48,726 nt of DNA from JBCCEV01 sp039030125 (GTDB lineage Bacteria > Pseudomonadota > Gammaproteobacteria > Ga0077536). The stretch spans positions 1 through 48,726 of the forward strand of contig JBCCEV010000005.1 of the NCBI GenBank assembly GCA_039030125.1, read 5' to 3'. The position numbers and the translations under genes are program-made. Within the stretch, counting starts at the first letter, position 1. The number at the start of each line of letters is the position of its first letter. Of the stretch, positions 1 to 8,413 are shown in pieces. Below the pieces are notes generated by a model that did not search any database, was not told where the DNA came from, and saw nothing but the letters and a program-made list of their open reading frames with translations.

Positions 1-355
1 CAGCGATTGATAGTGCGCGCATGAAGTTAGGGATTGCCGCTAAGGCAACCCCGATCAGCAGGCAACCGCCAGCCACAAAAAAACCAACATGCAAACCGCG
101 CGCGCCAACGACGCAGTGGCGAGCGATGATTCCTAACAGGGTTTCGCTCTGGATCAGTTCGCCGCGCGCGACGAGGCCGGGAATGGCGCAAAACAGCATG
201 ACCGGAACTGCCAACGACGCGATTTCAGTGACACCACGGATCGGTGCATCAAATAAATTCCGACTGGCAATATCGGAATTGATGAGGAGCAAGAGCGTCA
301 ATAATGCGAGAGCCGCTATCGCATCGAGCGCCACGGCAATTCGGCGGGCGGACAC
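1..355 (-). CDS. TRAP transporter small permease (DctQ-like), cut by window edge
   Basis: My translation of this strand from a GTG at 355 gives an open frame of 118 codons running off the left edge. It shows a hydrophobic first helix (about residues 8-27) followed by a stretch reading SRNLFDAPIRGVTEI, the pattern typical of TRAP small permeases (DctQ): a conserved SR-x-x-F, then P-x-x-G-x-x-E at the start of the second helix. Further hydrophobic segments follow near residues 50-65 and 90-105. DctQ pairs with the large permease DctM for sodium-driven uptake of organic acids. The GTG directly abuts the TGA of the upstream substrate-binding gene, so the two are translationally coupled. The dctM gene would lie outside the window. 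The family call rests on the motif and the neighbour. Confidence 0.8.
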   Translation of the reverse strand, partial: MSARRIAVALDAIAALALLTLLLLINSDIASRNLFDAPIRGVTEIASLAVPVMLFCAIPGLVARGELIQSETLLGIIARHCVVGARGLHVGFFVAGGCLLIGVALAAIPNFMRALSIA

Positions 356-1513
356 TCAGCGGGCCTCCAAAGTTTGGGTCCAATCCGTGGAGATGAGCGC
401 CCCTTGTTCCTTCAGTTTGCGCATCAGTACGTCCAGCAGTTCACGGGCCGGTAGTTGGCGTGCCTCGTTGCGGGTTACCCACTCGCGGCCCAACTGCGGC
501 AGTCCATCGATCCACCGACGCTTTTCAGCCGCCGGCAAAACCGAAACCTCCACTCCCTCGTCGATCATCGCCGCGACCGCTTTGCTGCGGCGTTGCTCGA
601 CAATTTCGGCGACCTTGCGGGTGTACGCCTCGCCCAACGTTTTTAATTCAAGTTGAATCTCGCCCGGCAGGTTATCCCAAACGTTCTCGTTGATAGTTAG
701 CGCTCCCACCCACTGGGCGCCGATCCCAACCAAAGTCAGATAAGGGGCAACTTCATGGATCCCGTACGGATAGATCCCGGTGGCAATCGACACCGCGCCG
801 TCGGCTACTCCCGTGCGCAGTTGCGTGTAATAGGTTGATAGCGCCCCGTCGACCGCCACCGCGCCCGTGCCTCGCAACCATAGCGCGGAGACCCCCGGCG
901 CCAAGATTTTGCGTCCTTTGAGATCATCGAGCGTGCGGATCGGGAAATTCGTGAACAGGTGGTAAGTGTCGACACCCGCGGCGCCGAGGAAGACCTGCTT
1001 GTACTCGCGCCAGGTCGCCTCCAGCGCCGGTACCTCCCGGTGCAAGGCATTAACGCTGTTGAGCAGTGCGCCGAGGTCATCGGTGATGAAAGGCAATGAA
1101 TAGGTGACGTTTTGCAGAGGTAACTTGGACGACTCCCAAAGAGTGCCCACGAAGCCAAGATCGGCAAGGCCAATCTCGACGGCTTCCAAGCCGTCCCCCC
1201 AACGCACCAATGAACCACCCCAGGCCGGGTAAAAATCAACTTGAAAACCGGGCCGCCGGGCAGCGCGGCGCTTGAATTCGGGGATGAAAAAATCCCGCAA
1301 CACAGAAACCCACGGCACCGCAGGGGTGTGTGGCGTGGCGACGGTCCATTCATGCACCGTGGGGGTCTGCGCGCCCACCTGCCAAGCACCGCAAGCTAAA
1401 ACCGCACTGAGGCACCCAATTAGTGCAATTTTAGGCGCTTTTGGCGCCCAAACTATGCGCTTGCCAACCACTTCCCTCATTTTCTCCCGATCGACCCCGG
1501 TGGTGTTTCGCAT
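356..1513 (-). CDS. TRAP transporter substrate-binding protein (DctP family)
   Basis: Periplasmic solute-binding protein of a TRAP transporter, 385 residues from the chosen start. A long basic N-terminus precedes a signal peptide (IALIGCLSAVLACGAW, cleavage probably near VGA-Q). The mature part has the DctP fold hallmarks: the segment RTLDDLKGRKI at the central hinge, a GVADGAV ligand-site loop, and a C-terminal helical region with WDNLP. The ATG at 1513 is preferred over a TTG at 1519 because an AGGGGAA ribosome site lies about 9 bases upstream of the ATG. An ATG at 1480 with GGGAG just before it is an alternative that gives a more ordinary signal peptide. It forms an operon with the downstream small permease gene. 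The substrate cannot be told from sequence; organic acids are typical of the family. Confidence 0.85.
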   Translation of the reverse strand: MRNTTGVDREKMREVVGKRIVWAPKAPKIALIGCLSAVLACGAWQVGAQTPTVHEWTVATPHTPAVPWVSVLRDFFIPEFKRRAARRPGFQVDFYPAWGGSLVRWGDGLEAVEIGLADLGFVGTLWESSKLPLQNVTYSLPFITDDLGALLNSVNALHREVPALEATWREYKQVFLGAAGVDTYHLFTNFPIRTLDDLKGRKILAPGVSALWLRGTGAVAVDGALSTYYTQLRTGVADGAVSIATGIYPYGIHEVAPYLTLVGIGAQWVGALTINENVWDNLPGEIQLELKTLGEAYTRKVAEIVEQRRSKAVAAMIDEGVEVSVLPAAEKRRWIDGLPQLGREWVTRNEARQLPARELLDVLMRKLKEQGALISTDWTQTLEAR

Positions 1514-1619
1514 CACCAAAATTCCCCTCAGAAAGGAAGATGAGAACAGTTTCCGGGTGTGCCATGCAAGATTTTGATATCGCTTTGTAAAATCGGGACC
1601 TAGTACCTGATTTTTTGCA

Positions 1620-1648
1620 TTGCAGAGGCCGATCAGGGGTGCTTTAAT
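1620..1648 (+). promoter_or_regulatory. Candidate sigma-70 promoter for the tad operon
   Basis: TTGCAG at 1620-1625 and TTTAAT at 1643-1648 are separated by 17 bases, a plausible though imperfect -35/-10 pair, about 55 bases ahead of the pilin start. It lies in the 190-base gap between the divergent TRAP gene and the pilin gene. Found by eye only; no other strong site is seen in the gap. Confidence 0.3.
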
Positions 1649-1702
1649 TCGTTCTAACAGCAGTCGCGAACCTTACGTCCACGCACCCACACGGAGACAG
1701 TT

Positions 1703-1963
1703 ATGAACACACCGCAAACGCGCCGCATATCAGGTCAGGGCATGATCGAATACATCATCATCGTGGCCGTCATCGCGATCGCCGCGATCGCCGCTTATTC
1801 GTTCTTCGGCCAATCGCTCAGAGGCCAGGTTTCAGGCATGGCTGCCGAGGTCTCCGGGCAAAGCGCTGCGGGCGGTCAAGCTGCGGCGGCAACGTCGGCG
1901 GCAAGCGCTACCGCAGAAGCCGCCAAAGACAAAAAGCTGGGCAGCTATGGGGCTGAGCAATAG
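1703..1963 (+). CDS. flp: Flp/Fap major pilin of the Tad system
   Basis: A small protein of 86 residues forming the pilus shaft of a Tad (type IVc) pilus. The prepilin site is clear: a short basic leader ending in ISG, then Q-G-M-I-E-Y with glutamate at +5 and tyrosine at +6 after the presumed cleavage, followed by an unbroken hydrophobic helix of about 20 residues (IIIVAVIAIAAIAAYSF). The C-terminal half is alanine-, glycine- and serine-rich, low in complexity, and ends in a charged tail. A GGAGA ribosome site precedes the ATG. It is the first gene of the operon and is followed by a strong hairpin, which fits high pilin expression relative to the assembly genes. Flp pilins usually have 50-80 residues, so this one is slightly long. 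Confidence 0.92.
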   Translation: MNTPQTRRISGQGMIEYIIIVAVIAIAAIAAYSFFGQSLRGQVSGMAAEVSGQSAAGGQAAAATSAASATAEAAKDKKLGSYGAEQ

Positions 1964-1977
1964 CTAGCTAATGTGTT

Positions 1978-2001
1978 GCCGTCCGGAAATATCCGGACGG
2001 C
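1978..2001 (+). promoter_or_regulatory. Hairpin between pilin gene and tad assembly genes
   Basis: A perfect inverted repeat, GCCGTCCGG at 1978-1986 and CCGGACGGC at 1993-2001, with a 6-base loop (A1987 and T1992 can extend the stem to 10 bp). No run of T follows, so it is not a classic intrinsic terminator. A strong AAGGAGG ribosome site for the next gene starts 10 bases later. It probably protects the pilin mRNA 3' end or causes partial termination. Confidence 0.7.
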
Positions 2002-2028
2002 ATCCTCCATAAGGAGGCTTTGCCTCGC

Positions 2029-3819
2029 GTGAAGGCACCTCGCCGCACTCGACCCTTGGGTAAACGCCAACGTCTCGCTGGCCAGGCCCTCGTCTTCGCC
2101 CTGGTTGTCCTCACCGCCATTCTCATCGGCTTCGCGAGCGTCTACCACACCGGTTTGGTCGCCGCTAAACGCATCGAGTTACAAAACGCCGCTGACGCCG
2201 CCGCTTACAGCACATCGGTCGTCGAAGCGCGCGATCTTAATTTAATGGCCTACATCAACAAGGCCTTGATCGCGAACGAAGTCGCGGTCGGCCAATTGAT
2301 TGGCTTGGTGTCTTGGACCTCGTATTGGAAGTCCTATGGCACCTACCTCAACGCTTACGGTAAAACGCTCGATGCGGTAACACTGGGTGCGACCAGCCCA
2401 ATCACAACGCCGATCGCAAATGCCTTTACCACCAGCGGGAACATCGCGAACAAGGTTCTCAAACCCGTCGCCCAAACCGGCTCAAGCTTTCTGCATATCG
2501 CCAATCGCGTGCTGAGCATCGCCCAGCAGGCTTTCCACGTCACTAGCGTCGCCTATTCACTCGCTCAGATTAAGGATTCGATTGCCAATAACGCGCCCGG
2601 CGCAACGTTGTCACCCTACGGGTGGCTGACGCTCGCGGCACACACGGTCAGCTTTGGCAGCATTCCAAATCCATTTGGCGACTTTACCCGCACCCATGGA
2701 CCACTCGATTTTCTATCCGGTACCTCGAGCGATGCGAAAGACGAGGGCTGGGAGCAACTGGCCGCTTTGATCCGAGCCTCGCGCGATCCGTTCTCGCATT
2801 ATCGTGGTTGGACGCTGTGGCTCATACCACCCGGAACATCCGGGCCGCTGACGCTGAGCGTTAACGATTCCATCGGTATCAACCTCGGCATCGCTAAAGT
2901 TGGAGTCGATATCAATTTTCGCTTCGAATTTGGCATTAACATTCAACGCCGTGGCGGATCGGAATTGCGCTACATCGGTGATCCGAAAGACAAGAATTTC
3001 AATTGGTCGGGTGCCGACAACTCAGGCATGGGCGCGCACTTGGTGATCCAGGCCAATATCGACGGGTACGTCGACCCGATCATCGGCAGCAAAAAGACTT
3101 TCAATCTCGGCGGACTCGATGTCAGTTTCTCCGATGGTCGCGCCACACTTAAAGTGAAAGTCCTGGGAGTCACGATCCCCATTCTTAATAACGTGCCCGC
3201 GCCGACCGCAATTCCGTTCAGTGGCGGCGCCGCGCAGATCGGTCAGAAATCGCTGACCCCCGCGCACGTGCTGGACTCAGGCGATGATTTCTACGGTGGC
3301 GCCCCAACCAACCGCTTGTCTTGGGTGCCGGGTACCACGGCCGAGTTCCAAATCAACAAGCTGAAGGGTTACAAGGGCCTGCCCTGGTATATCGACACTA
3401 CGGTAAACGAGCCCAAAACCAGTTTCACCGCGCCCTATTTGATTCTTGGCCTAACTTATAACGAGGACACGGTGAGCAACCTCGGGATGACGCCATATGG
3501 ATTTAGCAATCTCGGCCGCACCAACACCAACGTCGGTAACGATTCCGCCGGTGGATCGTTAGCGGCGATCGCGCGTTCGGAGGTCTACTTCTCGCGACCC
3601 AATGAAGTTTCGTACTTCCAGCGCGATGATGGCCAGGAAGAGTATGCCAACGCGTTCAACCCTTACTGGCAGGCACGGTTGGTCAATATCGGTTATTTCG
3701 ACCGCCTGCTTGCCCTTCTCATCCAACAAGGTCAGGACTTTACGGGGGTGACTGGGTCATCCTTCCCGAGCCTGCCCGATCCTCAAGATGTTTTTAAGAG
3801 CTTGATGAATGCGATTTAG
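2029..3819 (+). CDS. TadG-like pilus assembly protein (TadE/TadG N-terminal type)
   Basis: A protein of 596 residues with the N-terminus of TadE/TadG proteins. A basic leader comes first, then AGQALVFALVVLTAILIGFA as one membrane helix, then the typical AAKRIELQNAADAAAYS stretch, which in this family follows the helix. The rest is a large predicted extracytoplasmic domain with no motif I can name; no von Willebrand A metal site is obvious. The start is set by the strong AAGGAGG at 2011-2017: the TTG at 2020 is only 2 bases away, while the GTG at 2029 has a spacing of 11 and is preferred. Unlike the other pilin-like proteins here it lacks glutamate at +5. It likely anchors or primes the pilus in the envelope. 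It overlaps the next gene by 11 bases. Confidence 0.75.
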   Translation: MKAPRRTRPLGKRQRLAGQALVFALVVLTAILIGFASVYHTGLVAAKRIELQNAADAAAYSTSVVEARDLNLMAYINKALIANEVAVGQLIGLVSWTSYWKSYGTYLNAYGKTLDAVTLGATSPITTPIANAFTTSGNIANKVLKPVAQTGSSFLHIANRVLSIAQQAFHVTSVAYSLAQIKDSIANNAPGATLSPYGWLTLAAHTVSFGSIPNPFGDFTRTHGPLDFLSGTSSDAKDEGWEQLAALIRASRDPFSHYRGWTLWLIPPGTSGPLTLSVNDSIGINLGIAKVGVDINFRFEFGINIQRRGGSELRYIGDPKDKNFNWSGADNSGMGAHLVIQANIDGYVDPIIGSKKTFNLGGLDVSFSDGRATLKVKVLGVTIPILNNVPAPTAIPFSGGAAQIGQKSLTPAHVLDSGDDFYGGAPTNRLSWVPGTTAEFQINKLKGYKGLPWYIDTTVNEPKTSFTAPYLILGLTYNEDTVSNLGMTPYGFSNLGRTNTNVGNDSAGGSLAAIARSEVYFSRPNEVSYFQRDDGQEEYANAFNPYWQARLVNIGYFDRLLALLIQQGQDFTGVTGSSFPSLPDPQDVFKSLMNAI

Positions 3820-4777
3820 TCTTCGTCAAAAAAACACCGGACAGGCGATGACGGAGATCAACATCGTCGCGAGCTTTGTACTGATCCCGTTGTTCTTTAT
3901 GCTGCCGGTGATCGCGAAGTACATCGACATGAAGATCGCGACAATCCAAGCGGCGCGTTACCAAGCTTGGGAGTACACCGTTTGGTATACGAGCAATAGC
4001 GAAAGGACGGCCGGATTTAGTGCGGCGTCGGCGCCGGTAAAATCGCTTGATACCACTGCACGGGAAGCCGAGCGCCGGTTTTTTGGTCTGGAAAATCAGC
4101 CGCTGAGCGCGGCCGACTCGGGCGGCATTGGCAGCGAAGCTGAAGTGAAACAGTATTGGCGCGATCACGCCGACCGATCCCTGTTTCAATATCAGAACAA
4201 TCTCAACTCGCCGTCCATGACCACCACCGACAGCACCCCGACCCTGCCGGTCTTGGGCGACATCACCAATCTACTTTACAAGGGCTTCGATGCAATCACG
4301 TCCGTACTGGCGAGTGTTATGAAAGTTATCGGCAGCCCCGTTGGCTTTACCGTGATCGAGCTCGATCGCTACGCCAATGGTTCAATGAGTCTCCAGATCA
4401 CTGACAACGGCATCATTAACGATAACGGTACCCCGATCACCGGTACATTGACGGCAAGCGCAGCAGTCCTAACCGAGCCGTGGAATGCGGGCGGCGTTGA
4501 TCACGTGAGCAATCAAGTGAGGGGCTTGGTGCCGACCGGCATCATTGGCGAGATCTGGACTAAGTTTACGAACCTTCCTGGTATCAAGCAGCTCTGGTCC
4601 ATCCTGACCTTCTTCCTGCCCGAGTTCAGCAACGACTGTCTGAAATGGGGTTACGTCGAACCGGACAATGTGCCCCCGTACTATTTGGAAAGTGGTGGTT
4701 CGCATTCTTGCAGCAGCGGTTTGTGTCAGTTTTCGCCGGAACCCACACCGCCACCGGGGAATTGCAGTGCCTTCTAG
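3809..4777 (+). CDS. TadE-like pseudopilin, long form
   Basis: A protein of 322 residues beginning with a prepilin-like site: KNTG, then Q-A-M-T-E with glutamate at +5, and a hydrophobic helix of about 20 residues (INIVASFVLIPLFFMLPVIA). TadE pseudopilins share this start, but they are usually about 150-250 residues, so this one is longer. After the helix a MKIATIQAARYQAWEYT stretch resembles the region that follows the helix in TadE-like proteins. The C-terminal part (about residues 240-322) holds at least four cysteines, including CSSGLC, which suggests disulfides in the periplasm. The gene starts inside the TadG-like gene and its own end overlaps the next start, so translation is coupled. 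Confidence 0.7.
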   Translation: MRFSLRQKNTGQAMTEINIVASFVLIPLFFMLPVIAKYIDMKIATIQAARYQAWEYTVWYTSNSERTAGFSAASAPVKSLDTTAREAERRFFGLENQPLSAADSGGIGSEAEVKQYWRDHADRSLFQYQNNLNSPSMTTTDSTPTLPVLGDITNLLYKGFDAITSVLASVMKVIGSPVGFTVIELDRYANGSMSLQITDNGIINDNGTPITGTLTASAAVLTEPWNAGGVDHVSNQVRGLVPTGIIGEIWTKFTNLPGIKQLWSILTFFLPEFSNDCLKWGYVEPDNVPPYYLESGGSHSCSSGLCQFSPEPTPPPGNCSAF

Positions 4778-5462
4778 AATGCCGTGCGCTCTTTTTGTCT
4801 TGGCAGTGGTGATCGCCTTACCCGCCCTGGCAATACCCGATCTCCCACCGCCGCCTCAATCGATGGTGGCGCCCGCTGGTAACAACATGAAGCTCAATGG
4901 TGTGACAGTGAGCGTGCGTCACTTTAGGTCGCAGCGGAACGTGAGCGAAGTCATCCAATTTTATCGCGATGAGTTCCCCGCCAGCCTGCCAGAAGATCCG
5001 GGCGTTCTGGTGACCGATGTGCTGCAACCTTGGACCGTAATTTCGCGGATGGAAGACGGCTATTTACTGACGGTGCAAACGAAACCCGAAGGCCGCGGCT
5101 CGAGCGGGATCCTCGCGATCAGCAAACCGCCCAATGATCCGGATTTGCAGGACGACATGGGCAAACGCGTACCCAAGATGGACGGCAGCGATGTCATTAG
5201 CGACCTTGAAACCAAGGACGATGGTAAAAAAGGACGCGTGGTTCTAGTGACCAACGATCACTCGGTAAAAAGCAACGCCGATTTTTATCGCGAGCGCTAC
5301 CTGGCCGAGGGCTGGACGCCGGTCATGGACCAGAATATCGACAATCAGATGCATACCTTGGCCTTCAACGACATGGGCCAAAAGGTAAACATCGTGGCAA
5401 TGCGCGGCCAAGACGGTGGCGCCGTGGTGATGATTAACGTGGAGAAAACTTCGTGGTTTTGA
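4767..5462 (+). CDS. Exported protein of unknown function within the tad operon
   Basis: A protein of 231 residues that I do not recognise. A GTG start at 4767 is supported by GGGGA at 4756-4760, and the gene overlaps the end of the TadE-like gene by 11 bases. The N-terminus is a signal peptide (CALFVLAVVIALPALA, cleavage before IPDL). The mature protein looks like two related halves. Each has a strand, then a helix with the pattern FYR (VIQFYRDEF near residue 75; ADFYRERYLAEGW near residue 175), then strands ending in a hydrophobic VVMINV-like strand. A small internally duplicated periplasmic domain is therefore likely. Its place between two pilin-like genes suggests a role in pilus assembly or minor-pilin handling; this is inference. 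Confidence 0.65.
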   Translation: MPSRMPCALFVLAVVIALPALAIPDLPPPPQSMVAPAGNNMKLNGVTVSVRHFRSQRNVSEVIQFYRDEFPASLPEDPGVLVTDVLQPWTVISRMEDGYLLTVQTKPEGRGSSGILAISKPPNDPDLQDDMGKRVPKMDGSDVISDLETKDDGKKGRVVLVTNDHSVKSNADFYRERYLAEGWTPVMDQNIDNQMHTLAFNDMGQKVNIVAMRGQDGGAVVMINVEKTSWF

Positions 5463-5866
5463 ATCGCCGTAAGCAAGCGGGGCAATCGTTCACCGAATAT
5501 ATGGTGATCGTCACCTGGGGAATACTCGTATTGTTCAACGACCCCCTGGGTGACGCGATGACAGCACTAGTCGACGCCATGAAGGATGCCCATCGCGGCA
5601 TGATTTTTACGTTGTCCCTATCCGATCCGCCGCAAGCGGACAGCGTTTTTGATTACGGAATTCAACTCGCTAACAAGCGCGTTGAAGACGCTAGAGAAAC
5701 TGCAGTCTTCCAAGCAGCTCAAAGTGGCAACTTGGGTGACTACGCGACTAAGCAACTGGTCGATTACGCCGGCGAGAAGATCGGTGACAAACTCGAATCC
5801 AAAACCGGTGGCTTAGTGAACGCCCTCGACATGGAAGAAGTCATAGACGCCTTTTGGCCGCCATAG
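5453..5866 (+). CDS. Second Flp-like pseudopilin
   Basis: A protein of 137 residues. The GTG start at 5453 is preceded by GGAGA at 5441-5445 and overlaps the preceding gene by 10 bases. The N-terminus has the prepilin signature KQAG, then Q-S-F-T-E-Y with glutamate at +5 and tyrosine at +6, exactly as in Flp pilins. The hydrophobic segment after it (MVIVTWGILVLF) is short for a pilin helix. The rest is amphipathic and helical (ANKRVEDARETAVFQ, YAGEKIGDKLESK), unlike the low-complexity tail of the main pilin. A minor pilin or pilus-priming pseudopilin processed by the same prepilin peptidase is the likely role. Confidence 0.65.
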   Translation: MVLNRRKQAGQSFTEYMVIVTWGILVLFNDPLGDAMTALVDAMKDAHRGMIFTLSLSDPPQADSVFDYGIQLANKRVEDARETAVFQAAQSGNLGDYATKQLVDYAGEKIGDKLESKTGGLVNALDMEEVIDAFWPP

Positions 5867-5905
5867 CGAACAAACGAAATTCGATAATCTTGAAGGGGGA
5901 TTAGA

Positions 5906-8413
5906 GTGGCAAACGGAGATGGAGTAAAGGTAGGCGCGCTGTTTGGCGGTGCCGTGCTGTTTGGCATCGTCGCGGCCATCGTCGCGTACATTTATTTGCA
6001 GGCAAAAGATCGCGCGCTCGAGGCCAAGCATGCCGCCGAGCAACCGCAGCAGATCGAGGTGGTGGTGGCCGGCACCGACTTACCGGAGGGCACAAAAATC
6101 GGTTATGAACATTTCGGCACCCGTCCCCTACCCCGGACGTTTGTCCACTCCGAGGCTGTGCTCCCGGGAGAGTTTGATCATTTTATCGGTCGCTTTCTCA
6201 CGACCCCAATCAGTGCGGGAACATCTTTGTTGCGCTCCCACATGGATCGGAAATTTCCAATCGATTTTTCCGACACCATCGAGATGGGGCAACGCGCGAT
6301 CACCGTTCAGGTCGACGACCTTGACGGCGTGGCGGGCTTAATTCGCCCGGGCAACCGCGTCGATATTTTTGTCCATCTGCCGGTGCGCGCTTCTGGCGTT
6401 TTGCCAGCCTCATTGAACGCGCTCGGCGCGGAGAAACCGCCGTCCGCGATTGTGGTGCCCGTAATTCAGGATATTTTTGTCCTGGCCACCGCGGACATCC
6501 CCTATCAATCGAGTTTGGATTCACTGCAGCGGCCGCAACCCTCCGGCGAGCGCCGCTACTCCAACATCACCTTACAAACCACGCCAGAACAAGCGGCGCT
6601 GTTGGAAGCCTCCCGGGAGGCCGGCGATTTATTAGCTATTTTGCGCAATCGCGAAGACCGCGGTGTTGCCGAATTCGACGCGATGTCTTCCTATGACATC
6701 GCCGTGAACGCTGTGAAGGTGCGTCGTGAACAACAGTTGCGCAAACTGGCCGAAGAAGCCGGTGCAACCATTAACGAGAACGGGGATTGGGTTGCCGCCG
6801 ACGGCACCGTGATCAAAAGCGACAACATCGTGCTCAATGCCGACGGCACCGCCTCAACCAAAGACGGTCAACTGCTGGGCGCGCCCAAAATGGCTGAATT
6901 GGCGGCCAAGGCGGGAGCTTCAATCAACGAGAATGGCGACTGGGTGCTGGCAGACGGCACGGTGGTCGCGGCGGAGGATGTGGTAGTCAACGCCGACGGC
7001 ACGATAACCACACGCGACGGTACGCTGATCACCGCCCAGAACCTCGACGACCTCGCACGAAAAGCGGGCGCCAAGGTTAACGAAAACGGCGATTGGGTCC
7101 TGGCCGACGGTACGGTTGTGAAGAAAGAGGACATCGTCGTCAATGCCGACGGTACGATTTCCACCAAGAGCGGCAAGTTGCTCGCAACGAAGGACATGAA
7201 AGTCAACGCGAACGGTGATTTCGTCGATAAAGATGGCAAGGTTTATGCGCGTGATGACGTGCAAGTGTTGGCCAACGGCACGATCCTGGCTAAAGATGGA
7301 ACCGTCATTTCCGGCCAACAGGTCACCAAGACCAAAGATGGCTTTTTGGTCGCCGAAGATGGCACCGTCATGACCGCGGACGGTAAAGTGCTGACCGGGG
7401 TGCGCGTCAATGCGAATGGCGAGGTGGTCACCGCCGACGGCACCGTCCTCAAAGCCGATGAAGTCGCCGTCCTCGATGACGGCACCGTCGTCAAAGCCAA
7501 GCGCACCAAAGATGGTTTCTTGGTGACCGAAGACGGTCGCATCATGACTTCCGACGGTAAAGTGCTGAGCGGCGCGCGGCTGGACAGCAACGGCAACGTC
7601 ATTGCGGCAGATGGTACCGTACTCAAAGCCGATGACATTGTCGTCGCGGCCGATGGCACGGTGACGACGAACGATGGCCGCGCTATCGCCGGGTTGAGTG
7701 CCACCGATCCAGCGGTCGATCCGAGCACGATGAAACGGACCAAAGATGGTTTCTACGTGGCCGAAGACGGCACCGTAATGACGGCGGATGGCAAAATCCT
7801 AAAAGGCGTCACGGTCAATGAAAACGGTGAGGTCGTCACCGCGGATGGGACGGTGCTCAAAGCTGACGAGATTGCAGTCGCCGATGACGGCACGGTCACC
7901 ACTCGCGATGGCAAAATCATTGCGGGTGTGACAGGACAGGACGCATCACCGGACATCAACGACATGACCCGCACCAAGGATGGTTTCTATGTCAGCAAGG
8001 ACGGCACAGTGATGACCGCTGACGGCAAAATCCTCTCCGGCGTAACGGTCAACGAAAATGGTGAAGTGGTCACCAGCGATGGCACGGTGCTCAAAGCCAA
8101 CGAGATCACGGTCGCCGAGGATGGCACCGTCACCACGGCCGACGGCCAGACGATCGCGGGGGTCACCGGCAAGGCCGCGCCACCGTCGCTCACTATCGCT
8201 GGTGTGGGGGGCTCGAACGCAAGGATCGCTCCGCCTTCGGGCTTACCGCCGCCGAGTGGCAGTCCAGAAGCCCGCGGTGGCGATGGCGCAACGATAGCTC
8301 TGATCGTCGGTGGTAGCGGCAAAGACGGCGTGGCCAAAGTCACGCAAATGCCGATCGTCGGTTTAGAACCGCCTCCTGACGCGCAACAAAGCGCGGAAGG
8401 AGCAGCACAATGA
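5906..8413 (+). CDS. cpaB: CpaB/RcpC-type Tad pilus protein with giant repeat domain
   Basis: A protein of 835 residues, while CpaB/RcpC proteins usually have about 250-350. Residues 1-270 are standard: a membrane anchor (about 8-31), an SAF-like beta-clip segment (VVVAGTDLPEGTKI), the RAITVQVDD segment, and a second domain with GLIRPGNRVDIFV typical of CpaB. In the family this part acts with the outer-membrane secretin. Residues about 280-755 are unique: three 51-residue repeats (INENGDWV...), a linker, then four repeats starting TKDGF, the last three spaced exactly 78 residues. Each is built of short strands separated by DG or NG turns about every 8 residues. A Gly/Pro-rich tail follows. 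The GTG start follows AAGGGGG at 5893-5899, and the end overlaps the next ATG (ATGA). Repeat copies differ in synonymous codons, so the array is old and under protein-level selection. Confidence 0.88.
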   Translation: MANGDGVKVGALFGGAVLFGIVAAIVAYIYLQAKDRALEAKHAAEQPQQIEVVVAGTDLPEGTKIGYEHFGTRPLPRTFVHSEAVLPGEFDHFIGRFLTTPISAGTSLLRSHMDRKFPIDFSDTIEMGQRAITVQVDDLDGVAGLIRPGNRVDIFVHLPVRASGVLPASLNALGAEKPPSAIVVPVIQDIFVLATADIPYQSSLDSLQRPQPSGERRYSNITLQTTPEQAALLEASREAGDLLAILRNREDRGVAEFDAMSSYDIAVNAVKVRREQQLRKLAEEAGATINENGDWVAADGTVIKSDNIVLNADGTASTKDGQLLGAPKMAELAAKAGASINENGDWVLADGTVVAAEDVVVNADGTITTRDGTLITAQNLDDLARKAGAKVNENGDWVLADGTVVKKEDIVVNADGTISTKSGKLLATKDMKVNANGDFVDKDGKVYARDDVQVLANGTILAKDGTVISGQQVTKTKDGFLVAEDGTVMTADGKVLTGVRVNANGEVVTADGTVLKADEVAVLDDGTVVKAKRTKDGFLVTEDGRIMTSDGKVLSGARLDSNGNVIAADGTVLKADDIVVAADGTVTTNDGRAIAGLSATDPAVDPSTMKRTKDGFYVAEDGTVMTADGKILKGVTVNENGEVVTADGTVLKADEIAVADDGTVTTRDGKIIAGVTGQDASPDINDMTRTKDGFYVSKDGTVMTADGKILSGVTVNENGEVVTSDGTVLKANEITVAEDGTVTTADGQTIAGVTGKAAPPSLTIAGVGGSNARIAPPSGLPPPSGSPEARGGDGATIALIVGGSGKDGVAKVTQMPIVGLEPPPDAQQSAEGAAQ
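6743..8170 (+). repeat. In-frame tandem repeats inside cpaB
   Basis: Two families of coding repeats. Family A has three copies of 153 bases (51 codons) from about 6743, each with the motif NENGDWV followed by DGTV. Family B has four copies whose TKDGF codons begin at 7331, 7505, 7739 and 7973; the last three are spaced exactly 234 bases (78 codons), the first 174 bases. Both share a core of ADGTV and DG turns, so they probably come from one ancestral unit. A diverged half-unit (VNANGDF) links the two families. Confidence 0.9.

Noticed and set aside
21..656. Plus-strand open frame at the left edge
   Set aside because: The minus strand here encodes clear TRAP DctQ and DctP sequence; the plus frame is basic, low in structure and matches nothing.
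6743..8170. Regularly spaced repeats that might suggest a CRISPR array or non-coding repeat
   Set aside because: The period is a multiple of three, the repeats are in frame with cpaB, copies differ at synonymous positions, and there are no unique spacers.
6868..8343. Long open frames on the minus strand opposite cpaB
   Set aside because: They arise from the repeat composition of the plus strand; they are low in complexity (Val, Ser, Thr, Pro), have no ribosome sites and no recognisable domain.
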